Source: Bradyrhizobiaceae bacterium | GTDB lineage: Bacteria; Pseudomonadota; Alphaproteobacteria; Rhizobiales; Aestuariivirgaceae | Length of the DNA: 64,000 nucleotides | Reading direction: 5' to 3' | NCBI GenBank assembly: GCA_947475225.1 | Contig: CANJMQ010000003.1 | Coordinates: 1 to 64,000, forward strand | Shown here: positions 34,830-44,857 of the stretch, piece after piece | Position numbering within the stretch: the first letter of the stretch is position 1 | How the letters are laid out: each line of letters starts with the position of its first letter | Translations under genes and position numbers: made by a program | The notes under the pieces: model-generated | What the model was told of the DNA's origin: nothing | What the model saw: the letters and a program-made list of their open reading frames with translations, nothing else | The model's database searches: none

Positions 34830-34858
34830 GACCCCGGAGGCTCTCGCCATCCGGGGTC
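34830..34858 (-). terminator. Terminator hairpin after the H1-like gene
   Basis: gaccccgga...tccggggtc with T-rich run on the minus strand (agttctttcc). Confidence 0.6.
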
Positions 34859-34879
34859 CAGTCCTGAAGTCTCGGAAGA

Positions 34880-35005
34880 TTACTTCTTCGCGGCCTTCTT
34901 GGCCGGCTTCTTAGCGGCCTTCTTGGCGGCCTTCTTAGCCGGCTTCTTGGCGGCCTTCTTGGCGGCCTTCTTGGCAGGCTTCTTCGCAGCTTTCTTCGCA
35001 GCCAT
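34880..35005 (-). CDS. 41-aa histone H1-like Ala/Lys/Pro repeat protein
   Basis: MAAKKAAKKPAKKAAKKAAKKPAKKAAKKAAKKPAKKAAKK; ORF-track version starts upstream at 35254, but the start is better placed at the repeat onset. Confidence 0.8.
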   Translation of the reverse strand: MAAKKAAKKPAKKAAKKAAKKPAKKAAKKAAKKPAKKAAKK

Positions 35006-35494
35006 TGCTGTCTCTCCTAGAGTTGTTAGTGCCCCACAACGCAGGTAAGCCTCACATAGACGGGCAAGCTGGCATGTTGGATACGAGCTTGACCAGTCAT
35101 CGTTGTGTTTTCTGCACCCGCTTGTGTGATTCGGCAATATGCCGAACAACATCTTGTATGCTCGCGGATTCTTTCTAACAATCGGTAAACGCTGGGGAAA
35201 ACGGCAAAACCGTTCGTGCACGGACAAAAATGCGAAAGCACCGCAAAAAGCCAATGAAATGAGGCTGTTTCGAGCTCGTCAGTCTACGGATGAACCCTGC
35301 TTTCAGGCCCTCCCGCAGAGGCTCGCTTCTGTCAAGATGGTCGGTGGTGGTGCCGAAGTAATTGTGGATAATTTTTCCGGGACGTGACTTTCGACGGACT
35401 TTCCAGGCCGTTGCGGAGGCCGCTGGGCGGGGTTTGTCATTGCGGTGGCGAGACGGAACTGCCGCCATTGAACCCACTCCTGAGCGCTTTCGGG

Positions 35495-35534
35495 AACCCA
35501 AAAAACAAGAGAGGCCGGAACGCGTCCGGCCTCT
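35495..35534 (-). terminator. Rho-independent terminator after nrdJ
   Basis: On minus strand agaggccgga-cgcgt-tccggcctct followed by tgttttttggg. Confidence 0.85.
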
Positions 35535-35562
35535 GATGTGTCACTCGTCATCAACGATGAGT

Positions 35563-38500
35563 TTAAGAGCAGCCGCTCGTCGAGCCGCAGGTGTCGCATT
35601 TCAGGCAGGTGCCGTTGCGCACCATCGTGAAGTTGCCGCACTCCGAGCAGCTCTCCCCCTCGTAACCCTTCATGCGCGCTTCCGCACGGCGGTCACTGGC
35701 CGAGATGACGGAGGTCGTGGTTTCAATAGCCACTGCCATCTCCTGGCGCGTGGTTGTCACCTGCGTAGGTGCATCGATGAGTGCCAGTGCACCGTCGGCG
35801 CGGGCGGTCACCGCCGCGGCAGTTGCCGGCATCGGCTGCGAACTCGACATCACCACCACGTTGGAGGTGGCAAGGTTGGGCCGCCGCACGAAGCCCGAGG
35901 ACAGGACGCGGGCCGCAGGAACACGCGGGCCGTTGTCGCTGTCTTCGCCCTTGCCCAGCGAATCGAAGCCCATTTCGGAGGGCTCAACGTGGGCGAGGTC
36001 GGAACGGCCGAGGTAGGACACGGCCAGTTCGCGGAACACGTAGTCGAGGATCGAGGTCGCGTTCTTGATCGAGTCGTTACCCTGAACCATGCCGGCGGGC
36101 TCGAACTTGGTGAAGGTGAAGGCATCCACGAACTCTTCCAGCGGCACGCCGTACTGGAGGCCGACGGAGACGGCGATGGCGAAATTGTTCATCATCGCCC
36201 GGAGGGCAGCGCCCTCCTTGTGCATGTCGATGAAGATTTCGCCCAGCTTGCCGTCGTCATATTCGCCGGTGCGGAGGTAGACCTTGTGGCCGCCCACCAC
36301 CGACTTCTGGGTGTAGCCCTTGCGGCGGTTAGGCAGTTTCAGGCGCGAGCGTTCGCGCTCCACCACCCTCTCGACGATCTTCTCGACCACCGTCTCGACC
36401 CGGGCCGCGACCGTCTTGGTCATCAGTGCCTCGGCCACGTCGTCGGCATCCTCGTCGTCATCGGCCAGGAGCTGCGAGGACAGCGGCTGCGACAGCTTGG
36501 AGCCGTCGCGGTAGAGGGCATTGGCCTTGATGGCCAGCTTCCACGACAGCATGTAGGCGCTGGCGCAGTCCTCGACGGTGGCGTCGTTCGGCATGTTGAT
36601 GGTCTTGGAGATGGCCCCCGAGATGAAGGGCTGGCTCGCCGCCATCATGCGGATATGGCTGTCGACCGACAGGTAGCGCTTGCCGAGGCGGCCGCAGGCA
36701 TTGGCGCAGTCGAATACCGGCAGGTGCGCGTCCTTGAGCCCGGGGGCGCCTTCCAGCGTCATCGCGCCGCAGACATGGATATTGGCCTTGTCGATGTCGG
36801 CCCTCGAGAAGCCCAGGTGGGCCAGCATGTCGAAGCCGAAGTCGTTGAGGTTCTCGTCCGACAGGCCCAGCACCGAGCGGCAGAACTCCTCGCCCAGCGT
36901 CCACTTGTTGAACACGAACTTGATATCGAAGGCGGAGGCGAGGCCGGACTCGATCTTGGTGATCTGTTCCTCGCCGAAGCCCTTGGACTTGAGCGCCTGA
37001 TGGTTGATGCCGGGGGCATCGGCAAGCGAACCGTGGCCTACGGCATAGGCGATGATCTTCTCGATCTGCTCGGCGTTGTAGCCCAGCGTCCGCAGCGCCT
37101 CGGGAACAGCCTGATTGATGATCTTGAAGTAGCCGCCGCCGGCCAGTTTCTTGAACTTCACCAACGCGAAATCGGGCTCGATGCCGGTGGTGTCGCAATC
37201 CATGACAAGACCGATCGTGCCGGTGGGTGCGATGACGGTTGCCTGGGCGTTGCGGTAGCCATGTTCCTCGCCGAGCGAGACCGCGAGGTCCCAGGCGCGG
37301 CGGGCGGCAACTGCGAGTTCCTTGTCCTTGAGATCCGTCTCGTCGAGGGCGACGGGGATGGTGCGCAGGTCCTCGTAGCCGACGGCCGCGCCATAGGCCG
37401 CGCGGCGGTGGTTGCGCATGACGCGCAGCATGTGCTCGCGGTTCTTGGCGAAACCGTTGAAGGGGCCCAGTTCCTTCGCCATCTCGGCGGAGGTGGCATA
37501 GGAGACGCCGGTCATGATGGCCGAGATGGCTGCGCAGATGGCGCGGCCCTCATGGCTGTCATAGGGGATGCCGGCGGTCATCAGCAATCCGCCGATGTTG
37601 GCGAAGCCCAAGCCCAGCGTGCGGAACTCGTATGAGAGCCTGGCGATCTCCTTGGACGGGAACTGCGCCATCATCACCGAGATCTCGAGCACTATCGTCC
37701 ACAGGCGGACGGCATGCTCGAAGGAGGCGATGTCGAACACGCCGGTCGCCGGGTCACGGAACTGCAGCAGGTTCAGCGAGGCGAGATTACAGGCCGTGTC
37801 GTCGAGGAACATGTATTCCGAGCACGGGTTCGAGGCCCGGATCTGGCCCGAGGCGGGGCAGGTGTGCCAGTCGTTGATGGTGGTGTGGTACTGGATACCT
37901 GGGTCGGCCGAGGCCCACGCGGCGTAGGAGATCTTGTCCCACAGGGCGGCGGCCTTGACGGACTTCGTCACCTTGCCGGTGAGGCGGGACTTCAACTGCC
38001 AGTCGAGGTCGCGCTCGACGGCGAGCAGGAATTCGTCGGTGACGCGCACCGAGTTGTTGGAATTCTGGCCTGACACGGTGCGATATGCCTCACCGTCCCA
38101 GTCGGTGTCGTAGGTATCGAACTCGAGTTCGGTATAGCCCTGCTTGGCGAACTGGATGACGCGCTTGATGTAGTTGTCGGAGACCAGCGCCTTTCGGGCG
38201 TCCTTCACCGCGCGCTTCAAAGCCGGATTCTTGTCGATCTCGTAGCAGTCGCCGTCGGGGCCTTCGCAGTTTATGCAGGCCTTCATCACCGCCTGAAGGT
38301 GCTTCTTGACGGTCTTGGAACCGGTAACGAGTGCTGCCACCTTTTGTTCCTCGCGGACCTTCCAGTCCACGAACTCCTCGACGTCCGGATGGTCGACGTC
38401 GACGATCACCATCTTGGCCGCGCGGCGCGTCGTGCCACCCGACTTGATGGCGCCCGCCGCGCGATCGCCGATCTTGAGGAAGCTCATCAGGCCCGACGAC

Positions 38501-39249
38501 TTGCCGCCGCCCGACAGTCTCTCGCTTTCACCGCGCAGATCCGAGAAATTGGAGCCGGTGCCGGAGCCATATTTGAAAAGGCGCGCCTCGCGCACCCACA
38601 GGTCCATGATGCCGCCCTCGTTGACGAGGTCGTCGGCTACCGACTGGATGAAGCAGGCATGCGGCTGCGGATGCTCATAGGCCGACTTGGACTTGGTCAT
38701 GCGGCCAGTGTCGGGGTCGATGTAGTAGTGGCCCTGGCCGGGCCCGTCGATGCCATAGGCCCAGTGCAGGCCGGTGTTGAACCACTGCGGTGAGTTGGGG
38801 GCGCACTTCTGCGTGGCGAGCATGAAACACATCTCGTCATAGAAGGCGCGCGCGTCCTCCTCGGTTTTGAAGTACTTGCCCTTCCAGCCCCAGTAGGTCC
38901 ATGTGCCGGCAAGACGGTTGAACACCTGGGTGGATGAGCGCTCACCCACGATGCGTTCTTTCTCCGGCAGCTTGGCGAGCGCCTCCTCGTCGGGGACCGA
39001 GCGCCACAGCCACGAGGGAACAGTCTCTTCCTCGACGCGCTTCAGTGCCGCAGGAACGCCCGCCTTGCGGAAATACTTCTGAGCGAGAATGTCGGTCGCT
39101 ACCTGGCTCCAGGACGAAGGGACATCGATGTTTTCGAGCCGAAACACCACGGAACCATCCGGATTCTTGATCTCACTGGTGGCGCGGCGGAAGTCGAGAT
39201 CCGCGTAAGCGTCCTGCCCTGCCTTGGTGTAGCGGCGTTCAATGCGCAT
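35563..39249 (-). CDS. nrdJ: Vitamin B12-dependent (class II) ribonucleoside-diphosphate reductase
   Basis: About 1228 aa; '[27 protein letters not shown]...[24 protein letters not shown]...[23 protein letters not shown]', C-terminal Zn-ribbon '[28 protein letters not shown]'. Confidence 0.97.
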   Translation of the reverse strand: MRIERRYTKAGQDAYADLDFRRATSEIKNPDGSVVFRLENIDVPSSWSQVATDILAQKYFRKAGVPAALKRVEEETVPSWLWRSVPDEEALAKLPEKERIVGERSSTQVFNRLAGTWTYWGWKGKYFKTEEDARAFYDEMCFMLATQKCAPNSPQWFNTGLHWAYGIDGPGQGHYYIDPDTGRMTKSKSAYEHPQPHACFIQSVADDLVNEGGIMDLWVREARLFKYGSGTGSNFSDLRGESERLSGGGKSSGLMSFLKIGDRAAGAIKSGGTTRRAAKMVIVDVDHPDVEEFVDWKVREEQKVAALVTGSKTVKKHLQAVMKACINCEGPDGDCYEIDKNPALKRAVKDARKALVSDNYIKRVIQFAKQGYTELEFDTYDTDWDGEAYRTVSGQNSNNSVRVTDEFLLAVERDLDWQLKSRLTGKVTKSVKAAALWDKISYAAWASADPGIQYHTTINDWHTCPASGQIRASNPCSEYMFLDDTACNLASLNLLQFRDPATGVFDIASFEHAVRLWTIVLEISVMMAQFPSKEIARLSYEFRTLGLGFANIGGLLMTAGIPYDSHEGRAICAAISAIMTGVSYATSAEMAKELGPFNGFAKNREHMLRVMRNHRRAAYGAAVGYEDLRTIPVALDETDLKDKELAVAARRAWDLAVSLGEEHGYRNAQATVIAPTGTIGLVMDCDTTGIEPDFALVKFKKLAGGGYFKIINQAVPEALRTLGYNAEQIEKIIAYAVGHGSLADAPGINHQALKSKGFGEEQITKIESGLASAFDIKFVFNKWTLGEEFCRSVLGLSDENLNDFGFDMLAHLGFSRADIDKANIHVCGAMTLEGAPGLKDAHLPVFDCANACGRLGKRYLSVDSHIRMMAASQPFISGAISKTINMPNDATVEDCASAYMLSWKLAIKANALYRDGSKLSQPLSSQLLADDDEDADDVAEALMTKTVAARVETVVEKIVERVVERERSRLKLPNRRKGYTQKSVVGGHKVYLRTGEYDDGKLGEIFIDMHKEGAALRAMMNNFAIAVSVGLQYGVPLEEFVDAFTFTKFEPAGMVQGNDSIKNATSILDYVFRELAVSYLGRSDLAHVEPSEMGFDSLGKGEDSDNGPRVPAARVLSSGFVRRPNLATSNVVVMSSSQPMPATAAAVTARADGALALIDAPTQVTTTRQEMAVAIETTTSVISASDRRAEARMKGYEGESCSECGNFTMVRNGTCLKCDTCGSTSGCS

Positions 39250-39512
39250 TCTTTTCAAGTCCCTCTTTCAAATCGTTGCCACGAGCACACGAAAAAGCTG
39301 CCCGAGGTGCTCCATCCACCCAGTTGCAAGACACACAAACCCACCCTGTCCTCGGAAACTGCTGTTCCCGAGCATGTCTGGCTCTTCTTTTGAGTGTTCC
39401 GTTAAGGATGATGCTGCCCCCGCAGCCCCGTCCTCTCAGCCCCTCAGCCTTGATCCGAATGTAGTACCGGGAAGCCAGACACGTCAATGCATAGTATCTT
39501 AACGAAAGATTA

Positions 39513-39528
39513 ACACCACATCTTGTGT
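39513..39528. promoter_or_regulatory. NrdR-box-like operator upstream of nrdJ
   Basis: acaccacatcttgtgt versus consensus acaCwAtATaTwGtgt; about 260 bp upstream of the nrdJ start. Confidence 0.7.
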
Positions 39529-39740
39529 CTTAAGCGTGAGGCCTCCGGCTCACATACACACGTTCATACGATTCTCGAGGTAAGCTCAAGAACTCCCTTG
39601 GCTTATGCGCGCTGTCCACAGGCCTGACACCGGCTACCATTTGGTAAACGCCGCCAAGTCAAACTGGCAAGGCGAATGGTGGTTTCTCAACAGGCGGCTG
39701 TCATCACCGCTATCCACAGGCCATGATTTCTCGCTTAGGT

Positions 39741-41297
39741 CTAGAATTCCGCCTGTTGTCCCAGGGGTACGCCGGGTTTTGGCTCCCGAATCGGCCCCAA
39801 CATGAGCAGCAGGACCAGGGCCACGAGTGTGCATCCGCCCAGCAGCAGCCACGCCTCGTTGACGGCCAGGGTCACGGCACCTTCCTGGATGGTGTCCATG
39901 ACGCCGAGCAGCCCCATCGGGTCGGTCGGGTCGGGAAGTTCGTCGGCCGTGATGCGGAGAAGCCGGGCGGCGGCCTCCGGGTCTGACGTCATCAGGTCCT
40001 TGATCCGGTCGGCATACTCGGCCGAGCGGCTGAACAGGATGGTGTCGATGAGCGCGATACCGATGATGCCGCCGAGCGCCCGGGAGAGATTGTAGAGGCC
40101 GCTCGCATCGCTCACCTTCTCGGGAGGCAGGAACCCCATGGAGAAACGGGTTACTGGCACGATGCACAGGCCCAGTGCCACGCCTCGCACAACCTGGGCC
40201 CAGAACAGCTCATCATATCCGGACAGTCGGGTCTCGAAACCGCTCATGAACAGCCCAGCCGCAAACATCGCAAAACCGATCATGCTGAGGAGACGGGCGG
40301 GCATCACGCGGTCAAGCAGCACCGAGAGTGGGGCCGAGATCAGCTGGGCAAGGCCCGTCACCAGCACCACCAGTCCGATGTCGACGGGCCCCAGGTAGCG
40401 AACCAGCGAAAGAAAGACGGGCAGCAGGTAGACCGAGCCATAGAGCCCGATCCCCAGAACGAAGGACAGCGCACAGCCGTAGGCGAGGTAGCGATCCTTG
40501 AACAGGTTGAAATCCACGGCAGGCCGCGGCCGCATGATGGTCAGCGTCATCAGTACCGCAAAGCCCACGAAGAGAGCGAGGGTCACCGGCGAGAACCAGC
40601 CGAGGTCTGGTGCCTCCTTGAGCCCGATTTCCAGACAGGCCAGCGAAATTGCGATGAACACGACCGAGACGACGTCAAGATCGCGCAGCAGGCTCAGTTC
40701 CATCTTCTCGCTGGGCAGACAGAGCAGGCCGAGCACCACGGTAATGGCGCCTGGAATGGTATTGATCAGGAAGAGCCATTGCCAGGACAGGTTCTCGGTG
40801 ATGAGCCCACCGACGATCGGACCCGTCGATGGCGCGATCACCGCGACCACGCCCGCCAGAACGGTCGCGACACCCTGTTCGGTGCCCGGCTTGAACAGCA
40901 GGAACACGGCGGCAAAGACCAGCGGCATCAGCACGCCGGCCGCCATGCCCTGCAGCACCCGGAAGCCGACCAGCGTCGCAAAACCGTTGCTCATGGCGCA
41001 TCCTATGGACGCCAGGGTGAACATGAGGACGGCAATGGCCAGCAGCTTGCGCATCGAGAACATGCGCATCAGGAGGCCGGTCAGCGGGATCGTCACGATT
41101 TCGGCAATGAGATAGGACGTCTGCACCCAGCTCATCCGGTCGGCGCCGATCTTCAGCGCTTTCTCAATGACGCCGAGCGAGGTGATGACGATCTGGATGT
41201 CCAGCACGGCCATGAACATGCCGGCGCACAGCGCCGCGAAACCCAGCCACTTGCGGGTTACACTCAAGGGGGTTGCGGCCAAGGCACTTTCCGTCAT
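39741..41297 (-). CDS. MFS transporter, DHA2 family (EmrB/QacA-like)
   Basis: 518 aa, 14-TM-type; 'FMAVLDIQIVITSLGVIEKALKIGADRMSWVQTSYLIAEIVTIPLTGLLMRMFSMRKLL'. Confidence 0.92.
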   Translation of the reverse strand: MTESALAATPLSVTRKWLGFAALCAGMFMAVLDIQIVITSLGVIEKALKIGADRMSWVQTSYLIAEIVTIPLTGLLMRMFSMRKLLAIAVLMFTLASIGCAMSNGFATLVGFRVLQGMAAGVLMPLVFAAVFLLFKPGTEQGVATVLAGVVAVIAPSTGPIVGGLITENLSWQWLFLINTIPGAITVVLGLLCLPSEKMELSLLRDLDVVSVVFIAISLACLEIGLKEAPDLGWFSPVTLALFVGFAVLMTLTIMRPRPAVDFNLFKDRYLAYGCALSFVLGIGLYGSVYLLPVFLSLVRYLGPVDIGLVVLVTGLAQLISAPLSVLLDRVMPARLLSMIGFAMFAAGLFMSGFETRLSGYDELFWAQVVRGVALGLCIVPVTRFSMGFLPPEKVSDASGLYNLSRALGGIIGIALIDTILFSRSAEYADRIKDLMTSDPEAAARLLRITADELPDPTDPMGLLGVMDTIQEGAVTLAVNEAWLLLGGCTLVALVLLLMLGPIREPKPGVPLGQQAEF

Positions 41298-41533
41298 GAG
41301 GCCGGTACTATGGACCAGCCGTCTGGCCTATCCAATGATCGATACGCAGTTGTGAGACTTGTATTTTGGGGTTGTATTTTCTTATGTGATAATCAAGGAA
41401 CAGCCTGTACCGGTTGCGGATTTGCCATTTCCACAGGTCGCGTTGTCGCGCCGCCACGGAAAGGGCGCGAATCCCCGCCGCAAGACTGTTATGGTCAGAT
41501 ATTGAATGCGCGACTGAAGGAAGCCGCTCCGCC

Positions 41534-43552
41534 GTGTTGGACTACATTCAGCCCTATCTTGAGTATTTCACGGCCAATCCGGAGTGGGCGCTCGTCATCA
41601 TATTCCTGATTGCGCTGGGCGAGGCACTTTTGATCATCGGCCTGTTCGTACCCTCGACCGCCGTGCTGGTCGGGGCAGGCGTGCTGGTGGGCACCGGGCA
41701 CTTGCATTTCTGGCCTGTCTTCTTCGCCACCTGCCTTGGTGCCATCGCCGGCGACCAGTTTTCATATTGGGCGGGCCGCATGTTCGGCGAGCGGCTGAAG
41801 ACCCTTTGGCCGCTGAACCATTATCCGCAGCTCGTCGCCAAGGGCGAGGACTTTGTGCGCGTTCATGGCGGCAAATCGATTGCGATCGGCCGTTTCGTTC
41901 CGGGAGTGAAGTCGGTTGTTCCGGGCATCGTTGGCATGTTCGGAATGAACCAGCTGTTCTTTGTTTTTGTCAACGTGACGTCGGGCATCTTCTGGTCCTT
42001 CGCCCATGTCCTGCCGGGGGTGCTGATCGGGCAGGGCCTTGCCTTCGCGGGTGAACTCTCCGGAAGGCTGCTCGTGGTACTGCTGGTGCTGCTCCTCATC
42101 CTGACGCTTGCCGGCTTCGTGATCCGGCTGGCCGCGGCGGGTGTCTCGCCCTTTCTCAACCGCCTGCTGGCACGCGTCTCGGCCTGGGCGAAGGCGCGGC
42201 GTGGTCGCTCATGGCAACGTTTCGCAAAAGCCGTGTCGCCGGACAATCCGCGCTCGGTGATGATCGTGCTGTTCGCTGCCATCATCTTCACAGGCCTCAT
42301 CGCACTCATCAACCTGGCGATCCGTGCCGCGTCCACTGATGCCGTCTCCAACATGGACGTTTCGCTTGCCACCCTGATGCGTGAATCGCGAAACGCCCCG
42401 GCGGACGAGCTGATGACGGTGGTCACCATGATGGGTGACACGATGGTGATGACGTCGCTGGCGCTGGCCATCCTCGGCTGGCTCGTCTGGCACAAGGCCT
42501 ACCGGGCCGCCTGGGCCGCGGGTATCGCCATCGTCGCCGCCAAGATTTTCGAGCTCATCATGAAGCTTGGAATCCAGCGGGCCCGGCCCACCGAACTGTC
42601 TTATTCGGGCGCGAGCATCTTCAGCTTCCCATCCGGACACGCCACCATGGCAGCGGTCATCTTTGGCATCCTCGCGGTGCTGGTCAGCCATTCGATGGGC
42701 CGTTGGGGCAGGGCTGTGGTCTATGCCATTTGCGCCATACTGGTGGTGGCGATTGCCTATTCGCGGCTCTATCTCGGCGCGCACTGGCTCTCGGACGTGC
42801 TTGCAGGCCTCACCTTCGGCGTGGTGATGATGGCGGCTTTCGGTGTTGCCATCGAGGCCATCCCGCCGCGCCGCATCAAGCCGCTCGGGCTGTTCGCCAC
42901 TGCTCTTGTGGTGTTTCTTGCCGCCGGAGCGCTGCATGTTGCCACCGGCTTCGGCCGGGCGAGCGAGATGTATGCGATGCCCGAGCCGCAGACACTTGTT
43001 ACGGTCGCGCAATGGGTGGAGAAGGACTGGCAGAAGCTTCCTGCCCGCCGGATTGACCTTGCCGGCAAGCCGGAGGAAACCTTTATTGCGCAGTTTGCCG
43101 GCAACCTCGACCTGCTGGCCCGACAATTGGAGAACAGTGGCTGGATCTCGACCCCGGTGTGGACGTGGCGGCAGAGCCTCCCCTACCTGAACCCCAACGC
43201 GGCGCTTTCCGATCTTGCACCCCGCCCGGCGCTGCATGAAGGCCTCAAGGCCAAGCTGACGCTCACCCGAACCCCTCCCGGCGAGAATGGTGGCCGCGAG
43301 GTAATCCGCATCTACAAGACCGGTCTCGCCGCGGCCGAAGGTTCCATCTACAAACCGATCTATCTTGTGAGCCTTACTCGCGAGGTGAAGAGCCACGGCT
43401 TCGATCTCTACGCCATTCCATCGCAGCGTCCCGCCTCGGACCTGGATGTCGAGGACCTGCGCGGCCTCTTGGCCCGTGCCCAGGGAATCGCCGTAATTTC
43501 CGAGTACGTGCGCGCGGGAACCCGGCAGGAACTGATCACCGCCATTCCGTGA
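41534..43552 (+). CDS. DedA-family / PAP2 phosphatase / LssY C-terminal-like fusion protein
   Basis: GTG start 'VLDYIQPYLEYFTANPEWALVIIFLIALGEALLIIGLFVPST' (DedA), PAP2 motifs 'KLGIQRARPTE...SFPSGHATMAAV...YSRLYLGAHWLSDVLAG', C-terminal LssY-like region. Confidence 0.9.
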   Translation: MLDYIQPYLEYFTANPEWALVIIFLIALGEALLIIGLFVPSTAVLVGAGVLVGTGHLHFWPVFFATCLGAIAGDQFSYWAGRMFGERLKTLWPLNHYPQLVAKGEDFVRVHGGKSIAIGRFVPGVKSVVPGIVGMFGMNQLFFVFVNVTSGIFWSFAHVLPGVLIGQGLAFAGELSGRLLVVLLVLLLILTLAGFVIRLAAAGVSPFLNRLLARVSAWAKARRGRSWQRFAKAVSPDNPRSVMIVLFAAIIFTGLIALINLAIRAASTDAVSNMDVSLATLMRESRNAPADELMTVVTMMGDTMVMTSLALAILGWLVWHKAYRAAWAAGIAIVAAKIFELIMKLGIQRARPTELSYSGASIFSFPSGHATMAAVIFGILAVLVSHSMGRWGRAVVYAICAILVVAIAYSRLYLGAHWLSDVLAGLTFGVVMMAAFGVAIEAIPPRRIKPLGLFATALVVFLAAGALHVATGFGRASEMYAMPEPQTLVTVAQWVEKDWQKLPARRIDLAGKPEETFIAQFAGNLDLLARQLENSGWISTPVWTWRQSLPYLNPNAALSDLAPRPALHEGLKAKLTLTRTPPGENGGREVIRIYKTGLAAAEGSIYKPIYLVSLTREVKSHGFDLYAIPSQRPASDLDVEDLRGLLARAQGIAVISEYVRAGTRQELITAIP

Positions 43553-43664
43553 CAGGGGCACTTCAAGGTGGTAAAACGGAAAACGCTCAATCATGTATGG
43601 CAAAATCTGTCCGGAATGACTTTGTCAGCAAATTGAAAGATCGTTACAGCTAATCAATGAGATC

Positions 43665-44189
43665 ATGACCTTACCCCTTCTCAAATATCGCATACGGCGG
43701 CGTGGAGCCTTGCTCCTGATTGTCGCGTCGCTTGCTGCGGTTTCGCCGCTGGCTGGGTTGGGCGCACGATCGGCGCACGCCGATGACGGTGGCGACGGCG
43801 GTGGCGACGGCGGTGACGGCGGCGACGGTGGTGGCAGCGACGACGGCGGCAGCGACGACGGGGGTAGCGACGATGGTGGCGGCAGCGGTTCCAGCGGCAG
43901 CTCGGGCGGTTCGCAGTCCTCTGCAGGCGGTGGCCAGTCCAAGGGCGCACAGGGCAGCCAGTCAAGGGATGGCGCACTTGCCAAGCGACTGAAGAATAGC
44001 ATCGCACCGATCCGGGAGATCGAGGCTCTGGCCAGCAAGATCAAGCCCGGCGAGATCATCGACGTCAAGCTCTACAAGGACCGCAAGACTTACGTCTATC
44101 GCGTCGAGGTCATGCAGCCCAGCGGCTCGATCTATGACATCAAGATCGACGCCGTGACCCGCAAGTTGCTGAGCGCAAGGCAGCGCTGA
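43665..44189 (+). CDS. Secreted Asp/Gly/Ser-repeat protein with C-terminal PepSY-like domain
   Basis: Signal peptide; 'DDGGDGGGDGGDGGDGGGSDDGGSDDGGSDDGGGSG'; 'PGEIIDVKLYKDRKTYVYRVEVMQPSGSIYDIKIDAVTRKLLSARQR' PepSY-like. Confidence 0.8.
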   Translation: MTLPLLKYRIRRRGALLLIVASLAAVSPLAGLGARSAHADDGGDGGGDGGDGGDGGGSDDGGSDDGGSDDGGGSGSSGSSGGSQSSAGGGQSKGAQGSQSRDGALAKRLKNSIAPIREIEALASKIKPGEIIDVKLYKDRKTYVYRVEVMQPSGSIYDIKIDAVTRKLLSARQR

Positions 44190-44857
44190 TGCAGGTTCTG
44201 CTAGTCGAGGACGAGGCGGTGGTGGCGCGGGCCCTCTCCGATGCCCTCAGGAAATCAGGCCTCGGGGTCGACCTGGCGCAAGACGGCGAGGAAGCCTGGT
44301 ACATGGCCGGAATCGGGGAGTATGCTGCCATTGTGCTCGACATCGGCCTGCCGCGCCTGGATGGCCTCTCGGTCATGAAGCGGTTGCGTAGCGAAGGGGT
44401 CGCAACGCCCATCCTCATCCTCAGCGCCCGTGGCAGCTGGCCAGAACGCGTAGCCGGCATCAATGCTGGCGCTGACGACTATCTGCCCAAGCCCTTCGAG
44501 ACTGAGGAACTGCTGGCCCGCGTTCATGGCCTCATCCGCAGGAGCACGGGCACCACCGCGGCAAAGCTTGGTGCAGCCGGGCTGGAGCTCGACCCGGCCT
44601 CGGCCACTGTCACGGTCAGTGGCGACGAAGTCGATCTCACGCAGATGGAATACCGGCTGCTGTTCCATCTCGTCTCCAATGCCGGCAAGGTCATTGCGGC
44701 GGCGGAGCTTGCCGAGGCGCTGTATTCCCACAACCACGAACGTGACACCAACGCCGTGGAAGTTCTGATGGGTCGCCTTCGGCGGAAGATTGGCAAGGAC
44801 TACATCGCCACGCGGCGCGGCTTCGGCTATTCCTTCAAGGCGCAGGGACAGAGTTGA
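44189..44857 (+). CDS. OmpR/PhoP-family response regulator
   Basis: 'MQVLLVEDEAVVARALSDALRKSGLGVDLAQDGEEAWYMA...LDIGLPRLDGLSVMKRLR...GADDYLPKPFETEELLARV' with wHTH C-terminus. Confidence 0.96.
   Translation: MQVLLVEDEAVVARALSDALRKSGLGVDLAQDGEEAWYMAGIGEYAAIVLDIGLPRLDGLSVMKRLRSEGVATPILILSARGSWPERVAGINAGADDYLPKPFETEELLARVHGLIRRSTGTTAAKLGAAGLELDPASATVTVSGDEVDLTQMEYRLLFHLVSNAGKVIAAAELAEALYSHNHERDTNAVEVLMGRLRRKIGKDYIATRRGFGYSFKAQGQS

Noticed and set aside
34880-35005. Possible non-coding repeat array (gccggcttcttggcggccttcttggc)
   Set aside because: Repeats are in frame and encode a clean AKP protein with start, stop and terminator.
35362-37635. 757-aa plus-strand ORF antisense to nrdJ
   Set aside because: Antisense shadow ORF in GC-rich coding sequence; nrdJ motifs are clear on the opposite strand.
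39259-39740. Cobalamin riboswitch upstream of the B12-dependent RNR
   Set aside because: Looked for the B12-box core (GCCACTG on the minus strand) in the leader and did not find it; the NrdR-like box is a better explanation. An Rfam scan would be decisive.
42209-43603. 464-aa minus-strand ORF antisense to the DedA-PAP2 gene
   Set aside because: His/Arg/Gly-rich shadow ORF without recognisable motifs.
43785-43895. Possible CRISPR or satellite array
   Set aside because: Repeats are in frame, lack spacers and encode an Asp/Gly/Ser tract of a secreted protein.
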